64,000 nt of DNA from an uncultured Actinomycetes bacterium (GTDB taxonomy: Bacteria > Actinomycetota > Thermoleophilia > Solirubrobacterales > Solirubrobacteraceae). The notes under the pieces are model-generated. The model did no database searches, was not told the DNA's origin, and was given only the letters and a program-made list of their open reading frames with translations. This document shows positions 35,491 through 44,126 of this stretch, in pieces; position 1 is the stretch's first letter; every line of letters begins with the position of its first letter. Position numbers and translations under genes: made by a program. The stretch lies in contig CALAQT010000321.1 of NCBI GenBank assembly GCA_937888775.1, positions 1 to 64,000 on the forward strand. The letters are read 5' to 3'.

Positions 35491-35626
35491 CCGACCGACC
35501 GTGCTACACGGCTCCGACCACGCAAACGAGCCCTCCGCCGTCTCACTCAGACGGTTCGGGCGCAAACTGCAATGCTGCTCGGCGGGTGAGGAGCGTTAAG
35601 TTCGTCAAACCGTAAAGGAGCAAGCG

Positions 35627-36073
35627 ATGACGGGGAAGGCTGACTTCACACAGGATGAGTGGGAACTCGTGCTCGAGGGACCGCCCAGCGCGGGCATGAT
35701 CGTCGTCACCGCCCAGCGTGGCGGCTCGATCCGGGAGACGCTTGCGATCGCAAAGGCGTACGTCGAGGCGCGCCAGCAACATGGCGAGAGCGAACTGCTT
35801 GACGAGATCGTCGCGGCCAAGCCGGAAGTCGACCACACGCGCTACCACTCGGTCGAGGAGCTCAAGCAGCACGGCCTGCAGCATCTGCGAGACGCGGTCG
35901 AGTTGCTTGGCCGCAAGGCGACAGCGGGTGAGGTCGAGGATTATCGGCGCTTCGTGCTCACGCTGGCGGACAAGGTGGCTAACGCCCACAGGGAGGGCGC
36001 AGCGGCTGTCAGCGACGCCGAGCGCGCGGCGATCGACGAGATCTCAAGCAGTCTCGGCAACCCCGACCGCTAG
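35627..36073 (+). CDS. Conserved-looking hypothetical protein, all-helical
   Basis: AAAGGAG precedes the ATG. The 148-residue product is acidic. It opens with FTQDEWELVLEGPPSAGMIV and continues as amphipathic helices (about residues 32-145) without membrane segments or cysteines. I do not recognise the family. The IVVTAQRGGSIRETLAIAKAY segment and good ribosome-binding site support a real gene. It stands alone between the broken hydratase and the Usp island. Confidence 0.65.
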   Translation: MTGKADFTQDEWELVLEGPPSAGMIVVTAQRGGSIRETLAIAKAYVEARQQHGESELLDEIVAAKPEVDHTRYHSVEELKQHGLQHLRDAVELLGRKATAGEVEDYRRFVLTLADKVANAHREGAAAVSDAERAAIDEISSSLGNPDR

Positions 36074-36311
36074 TCCACGTCCAAATACGCGACACAGCGC
36101 ATCTGTTGGCGTACACGACACCCCCAAAGGGAGCCCAATTGGTCAACGCGGATCGTCTTTCAGCGCTGGGTCCGGGCGCGATCGCGTTCGCCGCGATGCC
36201 GCTACCCGGCCATTTGAGCAGGAACGGTGCGACGGTCCGTACTGAGTACTGGAGCCCCGGCGCAGTTGGCCACGATGACCGCCTGCGACTGTCGCCCTAC
36301 CGTCCCAGTCG
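36074..36311. other. Gap with possible decayed coding sequence
   Basis: One frame (36106 onward) reads LVNADRLSALGPGAIAFA, which looks like the NAD-binding end of a dehydrogenase-type fold, but it has no proper start, and its continuation to 36315 shows no family pattern. I regard it as a possible remnant only. Confidence 0.25.
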
Positions 36312-37256
36312 ATGACTCCTGCCCCTTTCGCGCATATCCTCGTGGGCTACCTACCGACCGAGCAGGGCGCCGATGCGCGTGCGCTGGGGGTCGATCTCGC
36401 AGCGACGTGCGGCGCCGATCTGCTGCTCGCGAGCATCGTCTCCGCGGTCTGGATCGAGAACATCGGCGAGCAGACCGGTCCCGCCGTAATCCACAGCGGT
36501 GAGCGCGAACGCGCGGCATCGGCGCTGAAGGAGGCAGCCGGCGAGCTCGCGGGCGTGCCCGGAGTGGGCCATGTAGAGCGACTGCTGGAGGCATCGAGCT
36601 CGCCGTCCCGTGGGCTGCACGACACCGCTGTGTCCGAGCAGGCCGACCTGATCGTCGTCGGCTCCTCGCACCATGGGCCGCTCGGTCGGGTGCTGTTGGG
36701 CTCCGTCGGCGAACGGCTGCTCAGCGGCGCGCCGTGCGCGGTCGCGGTTGCCCCGCGCGGTCACGCCGCCTGCGAGCCGCGCCGCATCGGCGTGATCGCG
36801 GTCGCATTCGACGGCTCGCCCGAGGCGCGAGTCGCGCTGCGCACCGCTCACGGTCTGGCGACCCGCACCGGCGCCTCTCTGAAGGCGCTAATGGTGGTCG
36901 AGCCGCCCGCCGCGATTCCGGGGCAGTTCGTGCCTCTGCTCGGCCTCGAGCCGCTCGTCATGATCGAGCGCGCCGAGGCGCTCCAGCGTCAAGAGCGGGC
37001 TGCGACAAACGCTCTTGACGCCGCCGTATATGCGCTCGACGACGGCGTCCCGATCGACCAGCAGGTGCTGTTCGGCATCGATCCCGCAGCCACAATCCTC
37101 GACGTTGCCGGCGCCGAAGTCGACCTGCTGGTGCTCGGATCGCGCGCCTACGGGCCGGTGCGGCGCGCGCTAGTCGGCAGCGTGTCCAGCGCCGTTGTCC
37201 GGCACGCGCCGTGCCCCGTGCTCATCGCGCCGCGCGTCGGCGAGAGCGCCGCCTGA
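36312..37256 (+). CDS. Tandem-domain universal stress protein
   Basis: The 314-residue protein has two UspA domains (about residues 1-148 and 155-310). Each ends in the ATP-binding G-2X-G-9X-G(S/T) pattern: GSSHHGPLGRVLLGSVGERL and GSRAYGPVRRALVGSVSSAV. Both motifs are intact, so nucleotide binding is expected. Tandem Usp proteins of this kind belong to hypoxia/dormancy regulons in other actinobacteria. It opens the stress island and is convergent with the adenosine-specific kinase gene. Confidence 0.92.
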   Translation: MTPAPFAHILVGYLPTEQGADARALGVDLAATCGADLLLASIVSAVWIENIGEQTGPAVIHSGERERAASALKEAAGELAGVPGVGHVERLLEASSSPSRGLHDTAVSEQADLIVVGSSHHGPLGRVLLGSVGERLLSGAPCAVAVAPRGHAACEPRRIGVIAVAFDGSPEARVALRTAHGLATRTGASLKALMVVEPPAAIPGQFVPLLGLEPLVMIERAEALQRQERAATNALDAAVYALDDGVPIDQQVLFGIDPAATILDVAGAEVDLLVLGSRAYGPVRRALVGSVSSAVVRHAPCPVLIAPRVGESAA

Positions 37257-37322
37257 CGTAACCCTCACGAGCCTTCTTACCCTCACTTCGCTCGATCGTG
37301 CTCGGTCGGTCCTCGGGCGCCC

Positions 37323-37826
37323 TCATAGCTTGTAGCCGATCTGACGCAGCAGCGCCTTGCGCGCCGCGAGATCCGATTCGGTCTCGACACCCAGCGGCGA
37401 CCCTCCGTCCACGACCCCGAGGATCCCACGTCCAGCCGTCGTCTCTCCGATGATCACCTGTACGGGATTGGCGGTGGCGCAGTAGATCCGGCAGACCTCT
37501 GGCACCAGCTTGACCTGGTTCAGCACGTTGACGGGGAAGCCCTCGCGCAGGAAGACGATGAACGAGTGGCCAGCCCCGATCGCAAGGGCGTTGCGGGTCG
37601 CCAGCTCGACGAGCTCCACGTCGTTACCGGACTGGCGGACGAGCCTCGGCCCCGAGGACTCGCAGAACGCGATCCCGAACCGCAACTGCGGGACCGCCCC
37701 GGCCAGAGCTTCGTGCAGATCTTCGATCGTCTTGATGAAGTGGGCCTGCCCGAGGATCAGATTCAGCTCCTCGGGCTTCTCAACCGATACCGCATGCAGC
37801 TCGATGTTGCCTGCGCGCTCCGCCAT
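37323..37826 (-). CDS. Adenosine-specific kinase family protein
   Basis: The 167-residue product matches the family named adenosine-specific kinase (PF04008): ELNLILGQAHFIKTIEDL near the N-terminus, FGIAFCESSGPRLVR, HSFIVFLREGFPVNVLNQVK and VCRIYCATANPVQVI. The family name rests on limited biochemistry, so the true substrate is uncertain. The ATG at 37826 overlaps the stop of the upstream Usp-like gene (TGATG), so the two form an operon. The longer frame to 38276 is a shadow. A link to adenine nucleotide balance fits the nearby PRPP synthetase gene. Confidence 0.85.
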   Translation of the reverse strand: MAERAGNIELHAVSVEKPEELNLILGQAHFIKTIEDLHEALAGAVPQLRFGIAFCESSGPRLVRQSGNDVELVELATRNALAIGAGHSFIVFLREGFPVNVLNQVKLVPEVCRIYCATANPVQVIIGETTAGRGILGVVDGGSPLGVETESDLAARKALLRQIGYKL

Positions 37827-38239
37827 CAGGATTCCCACGCTCGATCGGACTGCGTTGCCTCGACGACCGTCACGGGAACCCCCAGCCGCTCGACACGGGC
37901 CGGCAAATCGAGCCTCAGCCAGTGCGAAACCCGGCGCGGCAGCGTCGAGACGATCACCTCGTCGAACGGCCAGCGCTTGAGCGCCGCCCGCACCGCGATG
38001 AAGGGGTCTGTGTCGCCCACCATCGCCTCGACGTGTCCTGCGGCGGCATCCTCGAGCAATGGCACGGCCAGCTCGATTACCTTCGCGGCCTCCTCGGTCT
38101 CGGGGTCCCAATACGGGCGCGGCACCAGCAACACGAACGAGCACGGACCGTGTTTCGCACGTGTCCGCACCTGCTCTAAGAGCTTCGGCGTCGCCGCAGT
38201 ACGGTGCGCCACCACGAGGATCCGCGCCGGCGAGCTCAT
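37826..38239 (-). CDS. Small Usp-like alpha/beta protein
   Basis: The 137-residue form starts MSSPARILVVAHRTAATPK. The upstream ATG at 38284 adds 15 poorly conserved residues. The product has a Usp/Rossmann-like layout: a first strand ILVVAH, a middle FDEVIVSTLPRRVSHWLRLDLPARVERLG in place of the ATP-binding loop, and a last strand VPVTVVEA. The glycine-rich ATP motif is missing, so it is probably a non-nucleotide-binding member. Its stop overlaps the start of the adenosine-specific kinase gene. Confidence 0.72.
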   Translation of the reverse strand: MSSPARILVVAHRTAATPKLLEQVRTRAKHGPCSFVLLVPRPYWDPETEEAAKVIELAVPLLEDAAAGHVEAMVGDTDPFIAVRAALKRWPFDEVIVSTLPRRVSHWLRLDLPARVERLGVPVTVVEATQSDRAWES

Positions 38240-38326
38240 CGTCAACGATGCTCCCAGTCGCACGGGGCGAGCGCATCGGCGCAACCCGCGACGGTCGATG
38301 AGGACAACTACCGATCTAGAGGGCGG

Positions 38327-38516
38327 TCGTCAACGGGGTGCTGCTCTCCACCGGCATCCTCGGGGCCACGGTTATCCCGCACACGATCTACCTCCAGACC
38401 GCGGTCGGGGCTCGCTCGTCAACCGCCCGCTGACGATCGCCTTCAGCTGGCTGATCGCAGGGCTGATCATCTCCCTCAACCTTCTCCTGCTCGCGGTGAC
38501 CCTCGGCTTGCCCTGA
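38327..38516 (+). pseudogene. Remnant of an NRAMP (MntH-like) metal transporter gene
   Basis: One frame reads LLSTGILGATVIPHTIYLQT, the conserved NRAMP motif around the metal-binding helix (ATxxPH). It stops at a TGA near 38433. A second frame continues RPLTIAFSWLIAGLIISLN and further to LLLLAVTLGLP and a stop at 38516, like the last transmembrane helix. Most of the roughly 420-residue transporter is absent and the two pieces are frameshifted. Confidence 0.6.
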
Positions 38517-38752
38517 GGACCGAAAACGTGATCGAGCGACGGCCCGGACGACCGCAGCGGAGCTCACAGCATCGAGTCCGCGGTCGGCGCCAGCAGTCGC
38601 GATTCTCACCGCGTGAAGCGAGTCGAGCGTGTCGTGCCGCGCCTCCCTCGGCACCCACTAGCCGACTCAGTACATCCCCCCGAGCCGGATCAGCGTCTGG
38701 TCCGATGCCAAGCGTCGCGCGGCGAGGTTAGATGGGCCAAGGAGGTAAACAG

Positions 38753-38962
38753 ATGGAGACAAAGCACACAGCCACAACGAGCAGCGCACATGCAGGCGAC
38801 TGGGTCGAGGTGTCTGGTCTGCACGGTCAGCCGCCCCGACGCGGGCAGATCATCGAGTTGCTCGGCCGCGAAGGGCACGAGCACTACCGCGTCCGGTGGG
38901 ACGAGCAGCATGAGTCGCTGCTGTACCCCACCGACGGAGTGATCATCCACGCCAGCCACTAA
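38753..38962 (+). CDS. DUF1918 domain protein
   Basis: The 69-residue product contains AGDWVEVSGLHGQPPRRGQI, EHYRVRWDEQHES and LYPTDGVIIH, the signature of DUF1918, a small SH3-like barrel family of unknown function common in actinobacteria. The start is set by a strong AAGGAGG at 38739-38745, seven bases ahead of the ATG at 38753. The earlier ATG at 38732 would place that signal inside the gene. DUF1918 genes are often found among stress-induced genes, which matches this island. Confidence 0.88.
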   Translation: METKHTATTSSAHAGDWVEVSGLHGQPPRRGQIIELLGREGHEHYRVRWDEQHESLLYPTDGVIIHASH

Positions 38963-39010
38963 AGACCAGGCCGCAGTATCGGCTCGACCATGACGACTTG
39001 CGATCCGGCA

Positions 39011-39457
39011 TCACTCCGCGGGAACCGGCTGGACGATTGCTGGCACGGCCACGACGGGGCATGGCGCGACGTGAAGCAGGCGCAGCGCCACACTCCCGAG
39101 TAGTAGCCCGGCGATCGGCGTGTGGCCGCGCGTGCCTATGACGATCAGATCGGCTGCCAATGCACGAGCGACGTTCGCGATCTCATGCGCGGGCTGGGGT
39201 CCTATGTGATTAACGATCCTAAGAGTGGCCTTGAACCCCTCCTTCGAGAGTTCCTCGACGGTCTGCTCGAGCCTCTCCTTGACGAGTTCCTCATCGGCGT
39301 GCACCGCCAGCCCGGTCTCGGTCGCGAACCTCTGCACGATGTGGACGACAACAAGCGAAGCTCCATGCTCGCGTAGGAGCGCCTTCGCAACGGGCAGCGC
39401 CCGGTTGGCGTTCTCTGAGCCGTCTGTTGCCCAAACGATTGTTTTGAACATAGCCAT
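39011..39457 (-). CDS. Single-domain universal stress protein
   Basis: The product begins MAMFKTIVWATDGSENANRA, the usual Usp start, and carries the ATP-binding loop GTRGHTPIAGLLLGSVALRL followed by VAPCPVVAVP. At 148 residues it has the normal single-domain length. The open frame extends to 39529, but those codons do not look like the family. The gene is divergent from the PRPP synthetase gene, separated by about 240 bases. Confidence 0.92.
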   Translation of the reverse strand: MAMFKTIVWATDGSENANRALPVAKALLREHGASLVVVHIVQRFATETGLAVHADEELVKERLEQTVEELSKEGFKATLRIVNHIGPQPAHEIANVARALAADLIVIGTRGHTPIAGLLLGSVALRLLHVAPCPVVAVPAIVQPVPAE

Positions 39458-39700
39458 CTCGCATTCCGCCAATCGATGGGGTCTTGAACCGTACGCCGAC
39501 CCGCAGGTCCCGCCATCGGGGGCTTCCACGCGACTGCGACCGCAAAGATCCGGTCATCGGCCGCTACGGTCAGTAGTACTCCCGATCGAGCGGCGTCTGG
39601 GCACGGATGTCCACAGGAGGCTCGAGGCCTAGCGTGGCTCGTGCGGACTCTAGCCGTCTAGGGCGCGCGTTCGAAAAGACGAGTTGACTGGAGGTGCGCG

Positions 39701-39772
39701 ATGAGCGTCGTCACGATCAGCGCGATGACTCATCGCCACGGTCGCGGTACCTGCGTATCGGTGCAGGACTGA
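39701..39772 (+). CDS. Possible leader peptide upstream of PRPP synthetase
   Basis: A 23-codon frame starts at ATG 39701, six bases after GGAGG (39690-39694), and its TGA overlaps the ATG of the PRPP synthetase gene at 39772 (TGATG). This arrangement gives the larger gene a translation-coupled entry, since no other good ribosome-binding site precedes its ATG. The peptide itself (MSVVTISAMTHRHGRG...) shows no known motif. Alternatively, the GTG at 39694 in the PRPP synthetase frame is the real start. Confidence 0.35.
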   Translation: MSVVTISAMTHRHGRGTCVSVQD

Positions 39773-40740
39773 TGGCCGTCAAGGTCGACGATCCCCGTGC
39801 TTTGCCACGGCTACGCGCACGTTCGCGCGTCGCAGGGTCGCGGGGGGCTGCCAAGGATCCGATCGTGCTGGTACTGCGCGGTTATGAGCGGTTCGTCTCC
39901 GGGCTCGCTGGCGGCTCGTTCGAGCGCGTGGCGGTCGGGCGGTTCCCGAACGGCGAGCTGCATGCCGAGGTGCCCGCGCACCTGGCGGGCCGCAGCTGCA
40001 TCGTGGTCGGGTCGATCTCCCCGCCGGCAGGCAACCTCGAGCGCCTGACTCTCGTTGCCCACGCGCTGCGCCGCGCTGACGCCGAGCGCGTGACCGCGCT
40101 GCTGCCCTACCTCGCCTACGCTCGCCAGGATCGCCCGGCGCGCAATGAGAGCCTGGGGCTCGCCTGGGTCGGCGGGCTGCTGCGCGCAAGCGGAGTCGAC
40201 GAGGTGGTCTGCGTGGACGTCCACAGCCGGCACGCGGGCGACCTGCTCGGGGTGCCGCTCACGTCGCTGTCACCGGCCGGCGTGCTGGCCGCAGCGCTGA
40301 CGCCAACATGGCGCGAGGAGGTGACGTTCGTCGCCCCCGACGAGGGCGCTGTCGCCCGGTGCTCAGCCGTCGCACGGGCCGCCGGCGTGGATCGTCCGAT
40401 CGTCTGGGCACGCAAGCGCCGCACTGCTACCGGGGTCGAGCATCTCGGCCTCGTCGGCTCGCCCACGCGCCGCGCTGTCGTCGTTGACGACATCCTCGAC
40501 ACCGGCGCCACGCTCGTGTCCTGCTGCCGGCAGCTGCGCGACGTCGGCGTCAAGCACATCGGCGTGATCGCAACCCACGGACTGTTCACAGGCGACCGTT
40601 GGCGCGCCCTGCTCACAGACGGCGAGCCGCAGATCTGGATCACCGACACCCTGCTCTCCCGGCGCCGGCCGAGGCACGCACAGCTGGTGCCGGTCGCCGC
40701 GCTGCTCGCACCGGTGCTGAGAGGAATCAGCGACCACTAA
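39772..40740 (+). CDS. prs: Ribose-phosphate pyrophosphokinase-like protein
   Basis: The 322-residue product carries PRPP synthetase motifs in order: RFPNGELHAEVP, LPYLAYARQDRPA (ATP loop), VVCVDVHSRHA, VAPDEGAVARC and the ribose-phosphate-binding loop VVVDDILDTGATL. It would form PRPP from ribose 5-phosphate and ATP. The binding loop (DILDTGATL) differs from the housekeeping bacterial form and resembles divergent or archaeal-type enzymes, so this may be a second, specialised Prs. The phosphoribosyltransferase-hydrolase gene starts at or just after its stop codon. Confidence 0.82.
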   Translation: MAVKVDDPRALPRLRARSRVAGSRGAAKDPIVLVLRGYERFVSGLAGGSFERVAVGRFPNGELHAEVPAHLAGRSCIVVGSISPPAGNLERLTLVAHALRRADAERVTALLPYLAYARQDRPARNESLGLAWVGGLLRASGVDEVVCVDVHSRHAGDLLGVPLTSLSPAGVLAAALTPTWREEVTFVAPDEGAVARCSAVARAAGVDRPIVWARKRRTATGVEHLGLVGSPTRRAVVVDDILDTGATLVSCCRQLRDVGVKHIGVIATHGLFTGDRWRALLTDGEPQIWITDTLLSRRRPRHAQLVPVAALLAPVLRGISDH

Positions 40741-40754
40741 TGGAGGACAGTCCG

Positions 40755-42086
40755 ATGCTCGAAGCCGCCACCCACAGGTTCGTCGACCGTCGCGAGGCAG
40801 GACGGGAGTTGGCCGCGCGCCTGAGCTCGTTCGCCGCCCAGGACCCGGTCGTGCTCGGGCTGGCACGCGGTGGGGTTCCGGTCGCATACGAGGTAGCGCA
40901 AGCGCTCGGGGCGCCGCTCGATGTCCTCGTGGTGCGGAAGATCGGAGCCCCGGGTAACCCGGAATACGGGATCGGGGCGATCGCGGAAGGTGACGTGCGC
41001 GTACTCAACCAAGAGGCCGTGCGCTCCATGCTGATCGGGGTCGAGGAGCTGGAGACCGCGATCGCGCGCGCACGAGCAGAGATCGACGCTCGAGTGCAGC
41101 GGTACCGTGGCGGCCGGCCGCCCATTGACGTCAAGGGACGCGCAGCGATCGTCGTCGACGACGGGTTGGCCACCGGCGGGACCGCACGTGCGGCGCTGCG
41201 GGCGGTCCGTGCGCGTGATCCGCGCCGGCTGATCCTCGCCGTGCCCGTCGGCGCGCCGGACGCCGTCGATTCGCTGGGCCAGGAGGCCGACGAGGTGGTC
41301 TGCGTGCTCGAGCCCGAGCTGATGTGGGCCGTCGGCCTGTGGTACCAGCACTTCGAGCCCACTTCCGACGCCGAGATCTTTCAGTTGTTAGCCGGTAAAG
41401 CCGACGATCCCCCGCCGCCGCCGATTCCAAGCTCCCGGGAGGTGCGGATCCCGGTCGGCGGCGAAGCCGAGATCGTCGGCGATCTCGTCCTGCCGCAGCC
41501 CGCAAAAGGCCTCGTCGTGTTCGCGCACGGCAGCGGCTCAAGCCGCCACAGCCCCCGTAACAGGCAAGTCGCACGGGCACTCAACGACTGCGGGCTCGCG
41601 ACGCTGTTGCTCGACCTGCTCACACCGGACGAGGAGCTTGACCGCGCGAACGTGTTCGATATCGGCCTGCTGGCCGAGCGCCTCACCGCGGCGACGCAGT
41701 GGGCGCGCGGTCAACAGCCGCTCGCCAAGCTCCGAGTCGGATACTTCGGCGCCAGCACCGGCGCCGGCGCGGCGCTGTCGGCGGCCGCCGAGCTCGGCAA
41801 CGAGATCGCCGCCGTCGTTTCACGCGGCGGGCGGCCCGACCTAGCGGCCGCGCGGCTGCCCGAAGTACGCGCACCGGTGTTGCTGATCGTCGGCGGTCAC
41901 GATGAGATCGTGCTGGAGCTCAACCGCGAAGCGCGAAGCCTGCTGCGATCACCGTCCGAGATCGCGATCGTTCCCCGGGCCACGCACCTGTTCGAGGAGC
42001 CGGGCGCGCTGGAGGAAGTTTCACGGCTCGCCGACGAGTGGTTCGAACGCCACCTCATCCGCGCCGAGGTGCCCAGCAGCACATGA
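40755..42086 (+). CDS. Phosphoribosyltransferase fused to a dienelactone-hydrolase-like domain
   Basis: Residues 1-210 form a PRTase domain with LARGGVPVAYEVAQALG and the PRPP loop IVVDDGLATGGTARAAL. A proline linker (about 222-226) joins it to an alpha/beta hydrolase domain (about 235-440) with GLVVFAHGSGSSRHS, a nucleophile elbow GYFGASTGAGAAL, an acid in VGGHDEIV and a histidine in ATHLFEEPG. The fusion recurs in actinobacterial stress regulons, but its reaction is unknown. GGAGG at 40742-40746 favours the ATG at 40755 over the one overlapping the prs stop. Coupling to PRPP supply is an obvious inference. Confidence 0.9.
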   Translation: MLEAATHRFVDRREAGRELAARLSSFAAQDPVVLGLARGGVPVAYEVAQALGAPLDVLVVRKIGAPGNPEYGIGAIAEGDVRVLNQEAVRSMLIGVEELETAIARARAEIDARVQRYRGGRPPIDVKGRAAIVVDDGLATGGTARAALRAVRARDPRRLILAVPVGAPDAVDSLGQEADEVVCVLEPELMWAVGLWYQHFEPTSDAEIFQLLAGKADDPPPPPIPSSREVRIPVGGEAEIVGDLVLPQPAKGLVVFAHGSGSSRHSPRNRQVARALNDCGLATLLLDLLTPDEELDRANVFDIGLLAERLTAATQWARGQQPLAKLRVGYFGASTGAGAALSAAAELGNEIAAVVSRGGRPDLAAARLPEVRAPVLLIVGGHDEIVLELNREARSLLRSPSEIAIVPRATHLFEEPGALEEVSRLADEWFERHLIRAEVPSST

Positions 42087-42097
42087 CCCGCCAGCGC

Positions 42098-42131
42098 CGG
42101 GCGCGAGTCCCACCTTCATGGTTCGCGCCCG
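42098..42131. terminator. Hairpin between convergent genes
   Basis: CGGGCGCGA (42098-42106) pairs perfectly with TCGCGCCCG (42123-42131) around a 16-base loop. It sits 11 bases past the fusion-gene stop and 31 bases before the stop of the convergent gene, and could terminate both. There is no T-run, as is common in GC-rich actinobacteria. Confidence 0.55.
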
Positions 42132-42162
42132 ATGCGCCGGCCGCTGCGGTCGATGGCTGACC

Positions 42163-42525
42163 TCAGCTGCGTGGCTTGGCGTCGTCGCGGCTGCTCAGCG
42201 ACTTGGCAGCGCTGTCGATGACCTTGCGCAGAAAGTCGTACTGCGTATGGACCAGCCGGTCGACCATCTCCATCGCGGAATCAAACACCTCGTGTCGCCT
42301 AGACGGCCCCTTATCGGAATGAGGTCGCGTCCGCTCGACGGTATCGACAAACTTGCGCACCGCTTCGATCACAGCTCGCTCACCAGCCTCAACCGACTTC
42401 AGCAACTCGTCGGACAGGTCGGTGGTCCGATCAACTACCCTCACCCGACGAGCCTCCGTGCCACCACGCCGGTGGGTCGCTGGGGTCTTCACGACCGGGC
42501 TACGCTTGGTGGTGGTCTCAGCCAT
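42163..42525 (-). CDS. Phasin-like helical protein
   Basis: The 120-residue form starts MAETTTKRSPVVK behind GGAAGGGAG; the frame upstream to 42636 lacks support. A basic, disordered N-terminus is followed by two long amphipathic helices (about residues 32-62 and 78-112: ELLKSVEAGERAVIEAVRKF; VFDSAMEMVDRLVHTQYDFL). This resembles phasins or histone-like helical proteins that coat granules, but it is not a confident family match. It is divergent from the tandem Usp gene. Confidence 0.65.
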   Translation of the reverse strand: MAETTTKRSPVVKTPATHRRGGTEARRVRVVDRTTDLSDELLKSVEAGERAVIEAVRKFVDTVERTRPHSDKGPSRRHEVFDSAMEMVDRLVHTQYDFLRKVIDSAAKSLSSRDDAKPRS

Positions 42526-42723
42526 TTGGACACTCCCTTCCAGAACGTATGTTCGCACTCCGACCATACGCCCCAAGCGGGCTCCTGCCATCCGTGAACC
42601 CGTGCCGACCGGGTCCGTATAAACGCGTCGCCGCACCGAGACCGCTCGGTGCTAGCCGGCTCGCGGTCGTGCCGTGCTGACAGGCGGTCAAACCGAAGGA
42701 AACGGAATTCGCATAGGCTGAAG

Positions 42724-43659
42724 ATGATGAGTGACCCGCCCGCCACCGCCCGCCGCGCGCAACCGACGGCCGGCCGCGCCAAGATCGCTCATATCGCGGT
42801 CGGCGTGAGCGCCTACCCCGAGGGCCACGACGCGGCCGCGCTGGGCGCCGCGCTCGCCCGCGCAACGGGAGCCGATCTGATGCTCATCGCAGTCCTCTCA
42901 GACCCGCTGGTCATACCGCTCGCCGGGATGAGCTGGAAGAGCCTGCGAAAGCACGCGCAGGCGGCTCTGGCGCAGATCAGCGATCAAGTGATGCCAGACG
43001 CACGTGTTGTGGTCAGAACCGACGTGTCTGTGGCCCGCGCTCTGAGGCGCGTGGTCGCCCGCGAGCACCGCGACCTGCTCGTAGTCGGATCCAGCCACAA
43101 GGCAACCGAAGGCTCGGTACGGATCGGCAAGCGGGTCCGCCAGCTCATCGGCTACGCCGGCTGTGGGCTGGCGATCGCCCCCCGCGGAATCCACAACAGG
43201 GCCAACATCCCGTTTAGACGAATCGGCGTCGGCTACGAGGGCCGTCCGGAGTCCGAAGCGGCGCTCTCACTCGCCGCATCGATCGCTCTAGCCGCCAAAG
43301 CGCAACTACACGTCTGCGGGGTCGTAGATGACCGATCAAAATCGGCGCGATGGTCCAAGGGCGCAGCCGCAGCGCTGCAGCCCGAGCTAGACGACCGCGC
43401 CCACGCCGAACTGGAACTGCTGCGCGAGCGCGCGCTCACCGCAGCCCACTCACTGGACCCCAGCGCCCGGGTTGACATCCGGCGCGGACGCCCCGCCGAC
43501 GCATTACTTGACCTCTGCGCCGACGTCGATCTACTCGTGATCGGCTCCCGACACTGGGGAGCCGCCGCTAGATTACTCCTCGGAAGTACCGGCGAATCCC
43601 TTGCCTACCACGCCACCTGCCCAATCCTCATCGTGCCCCGAGCGCAAGACGCTACGTAG
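42724..43659 (+). CDS. Second tandem-domain universal stress protein
   Basis: The 311-residue protein has two Usp domains. The first ends GSSHKATEGSVRIGKRVRQL, where the final glycine/serine pattern of the ATP loop is altered; the second ends GSRHWGAAARLLLGSTGESL, which is intact. ATGs at 42724 and 42727 are both possible. The altered first loop suggests that only the C-terminal domain binds ATP. It lies between the phasin-like gene and cspA. Confidence 0.88.
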   Translation: MMSDPPATARRAQPTAGRAKIAHIAVGVSAYPEGHDAAALGAALARATGADLMLIAVLSDPLVIPLAGMSWKSLRKHAQAALAQISDQVMPDARVVVRTDVSVARALRRVVAREHRDLLVVGSSHKATEGSVRIGKRVRQLIGYAGCGLAIAPRGIHNRANIPFRRIGVGYEGRPESEAALSLAASIALAAKAQLHVCGVVDDRSKSARWSKGAAAALQPELDDRAHAELELLRERALTAAHSLDPSARVDIRRGRPADALLDLCADVDLLVIGSRHWGAAARLLLGSTGESLAYHATCPILIVPRAQDAT

Positions 43660-43741
43660 TACCTAAGCCTGAGAAGCACAAGCGAGCGCGATCCGCCGGA
43701 GCTGGACCGCGCCACGCGGGCAGCCCACGGAATTGCTGCTG

Positions 43742-43751
43742 CTAACGTTAG
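43742..43751. promoter_or_regulatory. Palindrome upstream of cspA
   Basis: CTAACGTTAG is a perfect 10-base palindrome about 108 bases before the cspA start, in an otherwise GC-rich gap. It could be an operator or part of the cold-shock leader. No clear -10/-35 pair was found around it. Confidence 0.3.
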
Positions 43752-43858
43752 GTACATCAGGTCGGGCGGGTCGTCCGACGCCGCAGTGCCAGCGCTCGCA
43801 GCCGTTGCTCAAAAGCACCCTCCGCAGTCGCAGCACACATCGAGCCGGAGGAAACATA

Positions 43859-44062
43859 ATGGCTACTGGAACCGTCAAATGGTTCAGTGACGAAAAGGGC
43901 TTTGGGTTCATCACTCCCGATGACCACGCCAAGGACTTGTTCGTCCATCACACCGCGATCATCGGCGACGGCTACCGCTCGCTCGCCGAGGGCGCAAAGG
44001 TCTCCTACGAAGCCGAGGCCGGCGAGAAGGGACCCAAGGCCGTCAACGTGCGGTTGGTGTAG
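43859..44062 (+). CDS. cspA: Cold shock protein
   Basis: The 67-residue product is a canonical cold-shock domain: [20 protein letters not shown] and DLFVHHTAI contain RNP1 and RNP2, the single-strand nucleic-acid-binding motifs, ending VNVRLV. GGAGG precedes the ATG. It binds RNA or DNA as a chaperone in cold or other stress. It has a leader of up to 199 bases and its own hairpin terminator, so it is probably monocistronic. Confidence 0.97.
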   Translation: MATGTVKWFSDEKGFGFITPDDHAKDLFVHHTAIIGDGYRSLAEGAKVSYEAEAGEKGPKAVNVRLV

Positions 44063-44069
44063 CGTTGCC

Positions 44070-44099
44070 CGCCTGCCGGCCGTAACCGGTTGGCAGGCG
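44070..44099 (+). terminator. Terminator-like hairpin after cspA
   Basis: CGCCTGCC at 44070-44077 pairs with GGCAGGCG at 44092-44099, continuing through two G-T pairs and CCG/CGG around a TAAC loop, for a stem of about 13 pairs. It lies eight bases past the cspA stop and ahead of the next gene's ribosome-binding site. Confidence 0.65.
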
Positions 44100-44126
44100 C
44101 TACCCGCTCCCTGAAGGGAGACCTCC

